Part shown: piece after piece, positions 18,125 to 26,983 of the stretch
Position numbering within the stretch: position 1 is the first letter of the stretch
Layout: each line of letters begins with the position of its first letter
Origin: CAMLFJ01 sp040902305
GTDB lineage: Bacteria; Methylomirabilota; Methylomirabilia; Rokubacteriales; CSP1-6
Reading direction: 5' to 3'
Assembly: GCA_040902305.1 (NCBI GenBank)
Contig: JBBDXN010000134.1
Span: forward strand, 17,463 to 81,462
DNA length: 64,000 nucleotides
Program-made: the position numbers and the translations under genes
The notes under the pieces: model-generated
The model's database searches: none
Told to the model about the DNA's origin: nothing
The model's input: only the letters and a program-made list of their open reading frames with translations

Positions 18125-19105
18125 ATGCTTCGAGTCGGGTTCGTGGGTGCTTTGTCGTCGAGCTTCGCCGATCGGGTGCGCGCGCATCTCACCATGCCCT
18201 GTGACTTCATTCACACCGACGAGAAGAACGCGAGGGACGTGCTCCCGGACGTCGACATCCTCGTCACGCTCGTCTTCACGAGCGAGATGGGCGCGGTGGC
18301 CAAGCGGCTCCGGCTCATCCAGGTTCCCGGTGCCGGGTTGGACCGGATCGACCGCTCGGCGATGCCGCCCGGTTCGTCGCTCGCGACGGTGCACGGGCAC
18401 GAGACCGGCATCGCCGAGTACGTGCTCGGCGCCATGATCGCGCTCAGCCGGGACTTCGATCGTGTGCACACGAGCCTTCGCGCGGGCCGCTGGGATAGCC
18501 AGTGGGCGCCGGGCGTGCCGCCGCCTCCCGTCTGGCCCGAGCTTGCCGGACGGACGCTCGGCATCCTCGGCTACGGCGGCATCGGCCAGGCGGTGGCCCG
18601 GCGCGCCCGCGCGTTCGACATGCGCGTGTGCGCGATCCGCCGCAACGTCGGGCAATCGGCGGAGGACGACCTCGCCTTCCTGGGCGATATGAAGAGCCTG
18701 CCGGATGTGCTCCGGGGCGCCGACTACCTCGCGATCACCCTGCCGCTCACGCCGGAAACGCAGGGGTTGATCGGCGAGGAGCAGCTCGAGCTCATGAAAC
18801 CGACGGCCATCCTCGTGAATGTGGCGCGCGCCCAGATCGTGGATGAGGACGCGCTCTATGTGGCCCTCGCCGAGCGGAGGATCGCGGGCGCCGCGCTCGA
18901 CGTCTGGTATCGCTACCCGTCGGCGCCCGGGTCGGTCCTCCCGGCTCGGCGCCCGTTTCACGAGCTGCCGAACGTCCTCATGACCCCGCACGTCTCCGGC
19001 TGGACCGACGGGATGCTGGAGGCCCAGGCCACACTCATTGCGGAGAACATCCGCCGGACCGCGCGCGGGGAGCGTCCCGAGAACATGGTGCCGGTGGCGC
19101 CATAG
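18125..19105 (+). CDS. D-2-hydroxyacid dehydrogenase family protein
   Basis: NAD-dependent dehydrogenase (326 aa). The Rossmann motif GILGYGGIGQAVARRA lies at about residue 142. The catalytic arginine region is NVARAQIVDE and the glutamate/histidine pair falls in the C-terminal segment ending MTPHVSGWT. An AAGGAGAACCCC site precedes ATG 18125. It is followed after 1 bp by a regulator gene and then a molybdopterin oxidoreductase, probably one operon for oxidation of a small organic acid. Substrate unknown. Confidence 0.92.
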   Translation: MLRVGFVGALSSSFADRVRAHLTMPCDFIHTDEKNARDVLPDVDILVTLVFTSEMGAVAKRLRLIQVPGAGLDRIDRSAMPPGSSLATVHGHETGIAEYVLGAMIALSRDFDRVHTSLRAGRWDSQWAPGVPPPPVWPELAGRTLGILGYGGIGQAVARRARAFDMRVCAIRRNVGQSAEDDLAFLGDMKSLPDVLRGADYLAITLPLTPETQGLIGEEQLELMKPTAILVNVARAQIVDEDALYVALAERRIAGAALDVWYRYPSAPGSVLPARRPFHELPNVLMTPHVSGWTDGMLEAQATLIAENIRRTARGERPENMVPVAP

Positions 19106-19106
19106 A

Positions 19107-19973
19107 ATGGCGAGTATGAAACCCAGGCCCATCACCACGCCCATGGACGAGGCGACGGCCAGCTTCGGGTCGGGCTTGCGCTGGTGGCGCGAGCGCCGCG
19201 GCTTCTCGCAGCTCGACCTGGCCGGCGCCGCCGAGACCACCCAGCGTCACCTCAGCTTTCTGGAGTCTGGGCGGGCCGGCCCGAGCCCGGAGATGATCCT
19301 GCGGCTGGCCACGGTGCTGGACATCCCACTTCGCCAGCAGAACGCTCTGCTTCTCGCGGCCGGCTTCGCGCCGGCGTGGCGCGAGAGTGATCTCTCCGCA
19401 CCGGAGCTCGCGCAGGTGAACGGCGCCCTCGACTACATGCTGGCGCAGCAGGAGCCGTACCCGGCGTTCGTCGTGGACCGGCGATGGAATCTCTTGCGCG
19501 CCAATGCCGGCGCGGGGCGATTCGTCGAGTTTCTCACGGAGCCCGCCCCGGCGACGGCGGCTGCTTCCGCGGAGCCAGTGAACTTCGCGGTCGCGTTGGT
19601 GTCCCCCGATGGGCTCCGCCCCTTCATCGTCAACTGGGAGGAGGTCGCCCTGTACTTTCTCCGCGGCGTGCAGGCCGACGCCATCGCGGATGGTACGCGG
19701 CAGACGGCCGAGCTCCTCACGCGGCTGCTCGCTTTCCCCGGCCTCCCCGCGCTCTCCCAGAACCCGCCGCCGGGAGAGACCCGGGCGCCGGTCCTGATCA
19801 TTCACTTCAAGAGCAAGGAGACATCGCTCCGCCTGTTCACCACGATCGCGACCCTGGGTACTCCGCATGACGTGACCTTGCAGGAGATCCGCGTCGAGTG
19901 CTTTTTCCCCATGGATGACGCCACCGCCCAGATCTTTCGGGACTGGGGCCGCGGCGCGGGAGGGCCCCGCTGA
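19107..19973 (+). CDS. XRE-type regulator with MmyB-like ligand domain
   Basis: Transcription regulator of about 288 aa. The N-terminal helix-turn-helix is seen in GFSQLDLAGAAETTQRHLSFLESGR. A C-terminal MmyB-like sensor domain (PAFVVDRRWNLLRANAGAGRF onward) resembles PAS-type domains reported to bind fatty acids or other small ligands. The start could be 19107, 19116 or 19143. It overlaps the oxidoreductase gene by one base (TGATG) and probably controls its own operon. Confidence 0.9.
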   Translation: MASMKPRPITTPMDEATASFGSGLRWWRERRGFSQLDLAGAAETTQRHLSFLESGRAGPSPEMILRLATVLDIPLRQQNALLLAAGFAPAWRESDLSAPELAQVNGALDYMLAQQEPYPAFVVDRRWNLLRANAGAGRFVEFLTEPAPATAAASAEPVNFAVALVSPDGLRPFIVNWEEVALYFLRGVQADAIADGTRQTAELLTRLLAFPGLPALSQNPPPGETRAPVLIIHFKSKETSLRLFTTIATLGTPHDVTLQEIRVECFFPMDDATAQIFRDWGRGAGGPR

Positions 19974-22054
19974 TGGACGGAGAATCTCGGGTCCTCGGAG
20001 CGTGCCCGATGGACTGTCCGGACACGTGTAGCTGGGTCGTCACCGTCAAGGATGGGCGCGCGGTTCGGCTGCAGGGCGATCCCACGCACCCCTTCACGCG
20101 CGGCGTCCTGTGCAACAAGCTCGACGACTACGTCGCGTACACGCAGTCCCCCGAGCGGCTCCTGTACCCGATGCGGCGCGTCGGCCCGAAGGGAGCCGGC
20201 GACTTCGAGCGGATCTCCTGGGACGGGGCGCTCGACGAGATCGCCGAGCGGCTGAGCCGTGTCATCCGCGAGTTCGGCGCGGAAGCCATATGGCCGTACC
20301 TGGGCTCGGGCAGCATGGGGCTTCTCCAGGGCTGCTATGGGGCGGGGCGCCGGTTCTGGAACGTCGTCGGGGCCTCCCGGCACCTCATGACGATCTGCAC
20401 GATCGCGGGCGGGGTGGGCACCGGCTACACGCTCGGCGACAACCGCGTCGGCATGGACCCCGAGACTCTCCGCTTCTCGAAGCTCATCATCCTCTGGGGC
20501 AGCAACACGCTGACCACCAACCATCACCTGTGGCGCTCCATCACGACGGCGCGTCGGAACGGCGCCCACCTCGTGGTGATCGACCCGACCCGGACGCGCA
20601 CCGCCGATGCCGCGGACAGCCACCTCGCGCTCGTCCCCGGGACCGACGCCGCGCTGGCGCTCGGACTCCTGCACGTCGTGCTGAGCGAGGGCGCGGAGGA
20701 TCGCGACTTCATCGACCGCCACACCCTCGGCTGGGACGCGTTCCGCCGGCGCATCCTGGACTACCCGCCGGCGCGCGTCGCCCTAGTCTGCGGCCTCCCG
20801 GTCGACGCGATCGTGGAGCTGGGGAAGCGGATCGCCCGCACGCGCCCCACGGGCATCCGGGTGACGATGGGGCTCCAGCGACACGGCGGGGGCGGGATGG
20901 CGGTGCGGACCATCACCTGCATCCCGGGCGTCACCGGCGACTGGCGATATCCCGGCGGCGGCGTCGGCTACGACACGCGGGGCTTCTTCGGCGTGAACTG
21001 GGCGGGGCTCTATCGGGATGATCTGCGGAAGACCCCCGCGCGCGCACTGAGCATGACCCGTCTCGGCGAGGGCCTCCTCGAGGTAACGGACCCGCCGGTC
21101 AAGGCCTTGTTCGTCTACGCGAGCAACCCGGCCGCCAGCGTGCCGCACCAGACGAAGATCCGGCGGGGGCTCGCGCGGCCCGACCTCTTCACGGTGGCGG
21201 TCGAGCACTTCCGGACGGACACCGTCGAGTACGCGGATATCGTGCTCCCCGCCACGATGCAGCTCGAACACGCGGACGTCCAGATCTCGTACGGGCACCT
21301 CTACATCTCGTGGAACGAGCCCGCGGTGGCGCCGCCCGCGGAGTGCCTGCCCACCACCGAGATCTTCCGGCGTCTGGCGCGGCGCCTGGGTCTGGACGTG
21401 CCCTGCCTCTACGACAGTGACGAGGATCTGGCGCGCCAGCTCCTCGACTCGGATCACCCGTCGCTCCGCGGCATCACGTTCGACGCCCTGAGGACGCGGG
21501 GGTGGATGCGGCTCGCCGTCCCGGAGCCGTTCGTACCGTTCGCCGACGGCTTCCCCGCGCCGTCCGGGAAGCTCGAGTTCTACACCGCTCGCATGACCGA
21601 GGCGGGGCTCGACCCGCTCGCGGGCTACACGCCGCCCTACGAGGCGGCCCAGCGCGGCACGCCGCTGGCCGCCCGGTACCCGCTGGCTCTGATCGCGGGT
21701 GCCGACCACTACTTCCTGAACTCGGTGTTCGCGAACGTCCCCACCCAGACGCGGCGCTCCGGCCCGACGACCATCCGCGTCCACCCCGAGGACGCGACCC
21801 CCCGGCGGCTCGAGACCGGCTGCGAGGCCCGCGTCTTCAACGACCGCGGCGCGTTCGTCGCGCGGGTGGAGGTGACCCCGCGGGTCCGGCCGGGCGTGGT
21901 CGCCAGCACCAAGGGGCGCTGGCCACGGCTGTCGAAGGACGGCGCGACCGTCAACGCCACCGTGGACGAGCGAGACGCCGACATGGGTGGCGGAGCGGTC
22001 TTCCACGACAACCGCGTGGAGATTGAACGACTCTTTGTAGGCGAGAGCAGCTAG
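19973..22054 (+). CDS. Molybdopterin-dependent oxidoreductase (DMSO reductase superfamily)
   Basis: Catalytic molybdoenzyme of 693 aa. The N-terminus carries a 4Fe-4S motif, CPMDCPDTCSW with a fourth Cys in GVLCNK, followed by bis-MGD-binding regions such as LILWGSNTLTTNHH and the C-terminal dinucleotide-binding domain. There is no Tat signal, so it is probably cytoplasmic. Its neighbours are a hydroxyacid dehydrogenase and a regulator. Members include formate dehydrogenases, thiosulfate or polysulfide reductases and hydroxylating enzymes; the specific reaction is unresolved. Its end overlaps the convergent 22051-23148 gene by 4 bp. Confidence 0.92.
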   Translation: MDGESRVLGACPMDCPDTCSWVVTVKDGRAVRLQGDPTHPFTRGVLCNKLDDYVAYTQSPERLLYPMRRVGPKGAGDFERISWDGALDEIAERLSRVIREFGAEAIWPYLGSGSMGLLQGCYGAGRRFWNVVGASRHLMTICTIAGGVGTGYTLGDNRVGMDPETLRFSKLIILWGSNTLTTNHHLWRSITTARRNGAHLVVIDPTRTRTADAADSHLALVPGTDAALALGLLHVVLSEGAEDRDFIDRHTLGWDAFRRRILDYPPARVALVCGLPVDAIVELGKRIARTRPTGIRVTMGLQRHGGGGMAVRTITCIPGVTGDWRYPGGGVGYDTRGFFGVNWAGLYRDDLRKTPARALSMTRLGEGLLEVTDPPVKALFVYASNPAASVPHQTKIRRGLARPDLFTVAVEHFRTDTVEYADIVLPATMQLEHADVQISYGHLYISWNEPAVAPPAECLPTTEIFRRLARRLGLDVPCLYDSDEDLARQLLDSDHPSLRGITFDALRTRGWMRLAVPEPFVPFADGFPAPSGKLEFYTARMTEAGLDPLAGYTPPYEAAQRGTPLAARYPLALIAGADHYFLNSVFANVPTQTRRSGPTTIRVHPEDATPRRLETGCEARVFNDRGAFVARVEVTPRVRPGVVASTKGRWPRLSKDGATVNATVDERDADMGGGAVFHDNRVEIERLFVGESS

Positions 22055-23148
22055 CTCCGGACCAACTCGGCGACCGACTTCAACGGACTGCCGTCTTTCC
22101 TTGTGATCGGCCGCCGCGCCGGCCCGGTCTGGTCCCCGAACGTGGGCTGCCAGCAGGAGTGCTTGCCCGCGCCGCCGGTCACGATCACGGTCAGGTCGTC
22201 GGCGGAGCGTACCGCGGGCACCATGGTGTCGGGCGCGTCCTTGGCGCCGCGCTGGATCAGGTGCGCGCGGTACTCGTCACCGAGCCGCGCCAGCGGGAAG
22301 CGGGCGTGCTCGAAGAGGAACTCCTTGACCTGCCGCTTGGTGAAGCCGTCGCGCGCGATCGTGGCGGCGTGCTCGGGGCCGAGCGAGAGCAGGGGATGGC
22401 CGCCGGCCAGGAGATTGTTGCTGCCCGCCTGGCCCATGGCGCCCGCGATCACCTTCAAGATGCCGAGGCCGGTGTAACTGAAGTGGTCCTGGATATTGTG
22501 CGGGCCCTCGCACGCGATTGCGGTGACCAGGCTCGTGGCGGCCGGGAAGCCGTGTTCAATGTGTAGTGGCTCCCACGGGTTCGCTTCCTCGTTCTCGGCC
22601 ACGCAGTAGGCGATCTTGGCCGGGCTGCCCTGGGTGGCGCGGTCGCCGGTGCCGGGCAGGCCGCCGCCCACGTTCATCAGGACGAGCCGGATCGCGCGCC
22701 CGATCGTGAGGTTGGCGCGGAAGCCCTGGCCGAAGGCGTTGTAGCCCGAGTTGATGCCGACCTCTTTTGCGATCGGCCCGTTGACGATGATCAGCGGGGC
22801 CACCGGGTGCGTGGTGGCCTGGATGGAGTCGAGATTGAACGCGGGATCGGCCAGCGCCTCGACCGCGGTGAGGATGACCGGCAGGTATTCCGGCCGGCAG
22901 CCCGCCATGATCGCGTTGATCGCGATGCGCTCCACCGTGGCCTCGCCTTGGCGCGGCGGCAGCACCGCCATGACTTCGCGCGGCTCCCGATCGGTGATGC
23001 GCAGGAACTCGCGCACGTCCTCTTCGGTTGGGGGCACGATCGGCAGCCCGTCGGTCCAGCCCTGCCCCTGATAGTGCCGGTTGATCTCCGAGTAGCCGCC
23101 CTTGAGGCGGAAGATCTTGGCCGCCGGGCCCGAGGCGGACACGCTCAT
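22051..23148 (-). CDS. Conserved protein translationally coupled to the UGSC selenoprotein
   Basis: A 365-aa protein of a family I cannot name. Recognisable conserved-looking segments are GQGWTDGLPIVPPTEEDV near the N-terminus, AINAIMAGCRPEYLPVILTA, and VTGGAGKHSCWQPTFG near the C-terminus. No signal peptide or membrane segment is evident. Its ATG overlaps the stop of the selenoprotein gene (ATGA), so the two are made together and may form a complex; two Cys (GCRPEY, HSCWQ) could exchange electrons with the selenol. Function unknown. Confidence 0.8.
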   Translation of the reverse strand: MSVSASGPAAKIFRLKGGYSEINRHYQGQGWTDGLPIVPPTEEDVREFLRITDREPREVMAVLPPRQGEATVERIAINAIMAGCRPEYLPVILTAVEALADPAFNLDSIQATTHPVAPLIIVNGPIAKEVGINSGYNAFGQGFRANLTIGRAIRLVLMNVGGGLPGTGDRATQGSPAKIAYCVAENEEANPWEPLHIEHGFPAATSLVTAIACEGPHNIQDHFSYTGLGILKVIAGAMGQAGSNNLLAGGHPLLSLGPEHAATIARDGFTKRQVKEFLFEHARFPLARLGDEYRAHLIQRGAKDAPDTMVPAVRSADDLTVIVTGGAGKHSCWQPTFGDQTGPARRPITRKDGSPLKSVAELVRS

Positions 23149-23675
23149 CCCCGCGTGACCGCCTTCCGCACGATCTCGACCGCGAGCTCCGCCTTCTTCA
23201 CAACCTCGTCCTCGCGGATGCCGCCCAGCGGGTGGGGGATCAAGGCCAGGGGCAGATCGGCGAGCCCGCGGTTCTTCGACTCGAGCCTCGCCAACTGCTC
23301 GAACTCATACGTCCCCATGACCACGGTGGGGATCCCCCGCTGCTCCAGTACGATGGCGCCGTGGATACTCCACGACGTGCACGACCCTCAGTCGGCGCTG
23401 CCGACCAGGACGAAGTCGCACGTCGTGAGCGCGGCCAGGATGTCGGGCGACGGCGCGCCCGCGATGCCCTTCTCGCGCTTGACGACGTCGCGGACCCCGT
23501 ACTTCTCCTTGAGGCGCGCGACCACCGCCAGCATCAGGGTGCCCGCGTTGGCCTTGCTGTTGTCGAGGATGCCCGCGCGCTTGCCCTCGAGGCTGGCCAG
23601 GCGGGGCGCCAGGCCCGAGGCGAGAATCCGAGGCTCGGCGGTGGGGTCGTACAGGACCTGCTCGTCCTGGCTCAT
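23145..23675 (-). CDS. UGSC-motif selenoprotein (selenocysteine encoded by in-frame UGA at 23390-23388)
   Basis: Read through the UGA, this is a 176-aa protein with selenocysteine at residue 96 in the redox motif U96-G-S-C99. Without readthrough only 95 residues result, ending at LVGSAD. After the UGA the frame stays open for 80 codons with sensible protein sequence (TSWSIHGAIVLEQRGIPTVV) and ends in a TGA overlapping the next ATG (ATGA). The ATG at 23675 has an AAGGAG site and overlaps the phosphatase gene. A SECIS-like hairpin follows the UGA (23358-23376). I recall a selenoprotein family named for this UGSC motif from metagenomic surveys. Its biochemical role is not established. Confidence 0.85.
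23358..23376 (-). promoter_or_regulatory. Bacterial SECIS-like hairpin for the UGSC gene
   Basis: In the mRNA, GUCGUGG pairs with CCACGGC (7 bp, one U-G) around the loop AGUAU. The loop begins 18 nt after the UGA and has G at its second position, fitting the bacterial SECIS rule of a G in the first two loop bases at a distance of about 16-37 nt. It should recruit SelB during decoding. Confidence 0.75.
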
Positions 23676-24187
23676 CGGCTGATCTCCTTCCGCCCTCGTA
23701 GTTTCCGATCATCCAGCAAGGTCAGCATCCGGTCCACGCCCAGCTCGAGGCACCGCTTGATCTCGTCCCGCGTCGCGCGGTAGCGGTCCTCGCCCTGGCC
23801 GAACGGGTCGTCGACGTCGCCGGCCTCGCCGGCCAGCTCGTGCAAGGTCAGGATCGGCCGGCCCTGGGCCTCCTCGTAGGCGCCGATCGTCTCCTTCTGC
23901 TGCCCGGTCATGGTGACGATGAGGTGCGCCTCCGCCACGATCTCGCGGTGACGGCGGAGGTCGGTGGAGGCGAACGCGTCCTCGGCCAGGTGGATGTCGT
24001 CCTCGCGCAGCACGATGCGCGCGTCGAGCGAGGGAATCATGCCGTCGCGGGCGTGGTTGGCGATGCCGCCCGAGCGCACCCGGACGTTGCCATTCACCCC
24101 GCGCGAATCGAGCATCTTCTCCAGGAGGACGTGGGCCATCACGCTGCGGCAGGTATTGGCGTGACAGACCAGGAGGACGTTGGTCAA
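23672..24187 (-). CDS. Low-molecular-weight protein tyrosine phosphatase family protein
   Basis: A 171-aa protein with the P-loop C8-x5-R14 (VCHANTCRSVMA) and the catalytic aspartate in DDPFGQ, as in LMW phosphatases and related arsenate reductases. TTG 24187 overlaps the stop of the upstream SDR (TTGA), and its own stop overlaps the selenoprotein ATG. The extra Cys in the P-loop (C13) is seen in LMW-PTPs and gives redox sensitivity. Either protein dephosphorylation or arsenate reduction is possible; the redox-rich operon makes both plausible. Confidence 0.88.
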   Translation of the reverse strand: MTNVLLVCHANTCRSVMAHVLLEKMLDSRGVNGNVRVRSGGIANHARDGMIPSLDARIVLREDDIHLAEDAFASTDLRRHREIVAEAHLIVTMTGQQKETIGAYEEAQGRPILTLHELAGEAGDVDDPFGQGEDRYRATRDEIKRCLELGVDRMLTLLDDRKLRGRKEISR

Positions 24188-25179
24188 CGCGCCTCCCAGG
24201 GAGATTGCCAGTACCGCACGCCCTTCCCCAGATCCTTCCACTCTTCCTTGGGCCGCTCGCTGAGGTTCTTGCCGAAGTTCGTGCCGGGCGGCTCGTGGAG
24301 GTTTTTGCCGAGCGTGTCCGGGAAGAGCTTGCCCAGCTCCTCGGGCTCGAGCCGGCGATCGGCCTCGATGCGGCGGATCGGCTCGGGCAGCGCCATCAGG
24401 GTGTAGCCGTAGCCGAACGAGTGGAAGACCTGCCCGTTGACGTGGGCGGCGCCTTCGCTGGCCAGGAACACGACGAGGGGCGCCACGTTGTCCGGATCGC
24501 GCTCGGTCCCGATGGCCTGCTCGCTCGGCCACTTGCCGGTCTGCTCGAAGACCTGCCGACCGCGCGGCGTGGAATCGATCATGCGGGTCGCCCCGCTCGG
24601 CATGATCGCGTTCGACGTCACGTTGTACTTCGCCATGCCGTTGGCGGTGGACCAGGAGAGCCCGATGATGCCGGCCTTGGCCGCCCCGTAGTTGGGCTGC
24701 CCGGGCGAGCCAAGCGCGGAGACCGACGACATCGAGATGATGCGCCCGTACTTCTGCTCGCGCATGTGAGTGGAGGCGGCCCGGGTGCAGAAGTAGGTGC
24801 CGTCCAGATGCACGGCGAGGACCGCGTCCCATTCTTCCTTGGCCATGTTGAAGATCATCCGGTCGCGCAGGATCCCGGCCACGTTGACCAGGATGTCGAT
24901 GCGGCCGTAGGTCTTCACCACCTGCTCGACCATCTCGGTGGCCGCCTTGTGGTCGGCCACCGAGCCGTAGTTGGCCGACGCGGTGCCGCCGGCCTTGACG
25001 ATCTCGTCCACCACCTGAGCCGCCGGCCCGGTGGCTATGCCCTCGCCGTCCAGGCTCGCGCCCAGGTCGTTCACCACCACCTTGGCGCCGGCCTTGGCCA
25101 GCGCGATCGCGATGCCGCGGCCGATGCCGCGGCCCGCGCCCGTCACGAGCGCGGCCCTGCCCTCGAGCAGCTTCGCCAT
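24184..25179 (-). CDS. SDR family oxidoreductase, MFE-2-like with C-terminal extension
   Basis: 331-aa SDR. TGAGRGIGR binds the cofactor, NVAG follows, the serine is in SMSSVSALG and the catalytic pair in NYGAAKAG. The N-terminal insert VVNDLGASLDGEG is typical of the 3-hydroxyacyl-CoA dehydrogenase part of peroxisomal-type multifunctional enzyme 2. About 60 extra C-terminal residues rich in Lys and Glu follow the SDR core. It lies 13 bp after the amidohydrolase gene and overlaps the phosphatase gene. Confidence 0.9.
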   Translation of the reverse strand: MAKLLEGRAALVTGAGRGIGRGIAIALAKAGAKVVVNDLGASLDGEGIATGPAAQVVDEIVKAGGTASANYGSVADHKAATEMVEQVVKTYGRIDILVNVAGILRDRMIFNMAKEEWDAVLAVHLDGTYFCTRAASTHMREQKYGRIISMSSVSALGSPGQPNYGAAKAGIIGLSWSTANGMAKYNVTSNAIMPSGATRMIDSTPRGRQVFEQTGKWPSEQAIGTERDPDNVAPLVVFLASEGAAHVNGQVFHSFGYGYTLMALPEPIRRIEADRRLEPEELGKLFPDTLGKNLHEPPGTNFGKNLSERPKEEWKDLGKGVRYWQSPWEAR

Positions 25180-25192
25180 GTCCGGCCTCCGA

Positions 25193-26908
25193 CTACGCGG
25201 TCGCCCGCGCGAGCGGGCCGCGCAGGAGCCGTCCGGGGTGCGCGCCGGTGTGCTTGCCGTCACGCAGCAGGATCTCGCCGTTGACCACGGTGGCCGCGAT
25301 GCCGCGGGTGCGCTGGATCAGCCGCTTGGCCCCCGCGGGCAGGTCCCGCACCACCTCGGGCAGCTCGGCCGCGATGGTGTCGGGATCGAAGACCACGAAG
25401 TCGGCGGCCATGCCCTCACGGATCAGGCCGCGGTCGGTGAAGCCCCAGTAGCTGGCGGGCACGAACGACAGCATGCGCACCGCCTGCTCGAGCGTGAGCG
25501 CCTGCTTGGCGCGCACCCAGTGGCTCAAGAGATAGGTCTGGAGCGAGCTGTCCATGAGCTGGGAGACGTGGGCGCCCGAGTCGGAGAAGGTCACCACCGC
25601 CTGCGGGTGCTTGATCAGCTCGAGCGCCAGCTCCTGGTTCTCGTTGGCGATCGGGTGGAAGAAGAAGCGGTCCATGTCCTTCTCGAGCGCCAGATCGATC
25701 ATGGCCTCGACCGGGTCGACGCCCCGCTCGCGGGCGATCTCGGCCACCGAGCGGTGCGGCGGATCCACCGAGTCCAGCACGAAGATCCAGTCGTACGCGG
25801 CCTGGCGGGCCTCGGTACCGAGGGCCTTGCGGCTGTCCCGCTCGCGCGAGGCCTCGACCAGCTTCCGGCGCAGCTCGGGGTCGCGCAGCCGCGTCTGCTG
25901 CTCGCCGAGCGGCAGGGCGCGCAGCTCCTTCCACACCGGCAGGCGATCGAACGGCATCTGGGTCTTGAACGAGAGCACGAGCGACAGCGCGCGGCTGTGG
26001 ACCTGGGCGAACATCCGCCCGCCCGCCCGGTTGGTCTCCTCGATCAGCCGCACGTAGTGGCGCCACATGTCGGGCGCGTCCTTGCGGGTGAAGAGGCCGA
26101 AGGTGATCGGCCGGCCGGACTCGACGGCCAGCGCCTTGAGCCGCTTGTGGTAGTCGGGCAGGTCCGGGTGGTCCACCTTGCGGTCCACGCCCTCGCCCGC
26201 CAGCTCGAAGATGCCCGCGTTGAGCTCGCCCATCACGCCGACCAGGCGGCGCACCTCGTCCCAGCTCGCCATGCGGCTCGCCACCGGGCGGGAGTCGGGC
26301 GTCTCGTGGCTGGGCGACCGGGAGGTCGTGAAGCCGATCGCGCCGGCCATCAGCGCGTTGCGCAGCTCGCCCTCCATCGCGGCCAGGTCGTCCTCGCTCG
26401 CCGCTCCATCGAACGCGCGCTCGCCCATCACGTAGGTGCGCAGGGCGGAGTGGCCGATGTAGCCCGAGTAGTTGATGCCCTTGGGCAGCGAGTCGAGCGT
26501 GTCGAGGAACTCGGGGAAGGTGGTCCAGCGCCAGTCGATGCCGGCTTCCATGGCCTCGGCCGCGATGTCCTCGGCGCGCTGCAGGTTGCGGATGACCAGG
26601 TGCCGGTCTTCCTTGGCGCAGGGGGCGAGGGTGAAGCCGCAGTTGCCCATGACGACGCTGGTGATCCCGTGCCAGCAGGAGGACGTCCCGAGCGGATCCC
26701 AGAAGATCTGGGCGTCCATGTGGGTGTGCCCGTCCACGAATCCCGGCGCGACGACCCGGCCCTCCGCGTCGATGACTTCTCGAGCGCTTTCGCGAAGGCG
26801 ACCGATGGCAGAGATCCGGCCGTTGGTCACTCCAACATCCGCGCGAAATCGCGGCAGGCCGGATCCGTCCACCACCCATCCGTTCTTGATCAGCAGGTCA
26901 TAGGCCAT
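25193..26908 (-). CDS. N-acyl-D-amino-acid deacylase-family amidohydrolase
   Basis: Amidohydrolase-superfamily enzyme of 571 aa. The metal-binding HTHMDAQ motif (PGFVDGHTHMD) and the conserved SVVMGNCGFTLAPC segment are those of D-aminoacylases and dihydroorotase-like enzymes. Further ligands are in GYIGHSALR and the C-terminal TFSDSGAHVSQ. It starts the operon that runs down through the SDR, phosphatase and UGSC selenoprotein. Likely hydrolysis of an N-acyl amino acid or a cyclic amide. Confidence 0.92.
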   Translation of the reverse strand: MAYDLLIKNGWVVDGSGLPRFRADVGVTNGRISAIGRLRESAREVIDAEGRVVAPGFVDGHTHMDAQIFWDPLGTSSCWHGITSVVMGNCGFTLAPCAKEDRHLVIRNLQRAEDIAAEAMEAGIDWRWTTFPEFLDTLDSLPKGINYSGYIGHSALRTYVMGERAFDGAASEDDLAAMEGELRNALMAGAIGFTTSRSPSHETPDSRPVASRMASWDEVRRLVGVMGELNAGIFELAGEGVDRKVDHPDLPDYHKRLKALAVESGRPITFGLFTRKDAPDMWRHYVRLIEETNRAGGRMFAQVHSRALSLVLSFKTQMPFDRLPVWKELRALPLGEQQTRLRDPELRRKLVEASRERDSRKALGTEARQAAYDWIFVLDSVDPPHRSVAEIARERGVDPVEAMIDLALEKDMDRFFFHPIANENQELALELIKHPQAVVTFSDSGAHVSQLMDSSLQTYLLSHWVRAKQALTLEQAVRMLSFVPASYWGFTDRGLIREGMAADFVVFDPDTIAAELPEVVRDLPAGAKRLIQRTRGIAATVVNGEILLRDGKHTGAHPGRLLRGPLARATA

Positions 26909-26983
26909 CGCGCTGGCTCCTCTCCGCCCCGCCGGGGGTCCTTCTGAGAAACGGCCCCATGGTACTCCACCAGTCCCCCCCGC

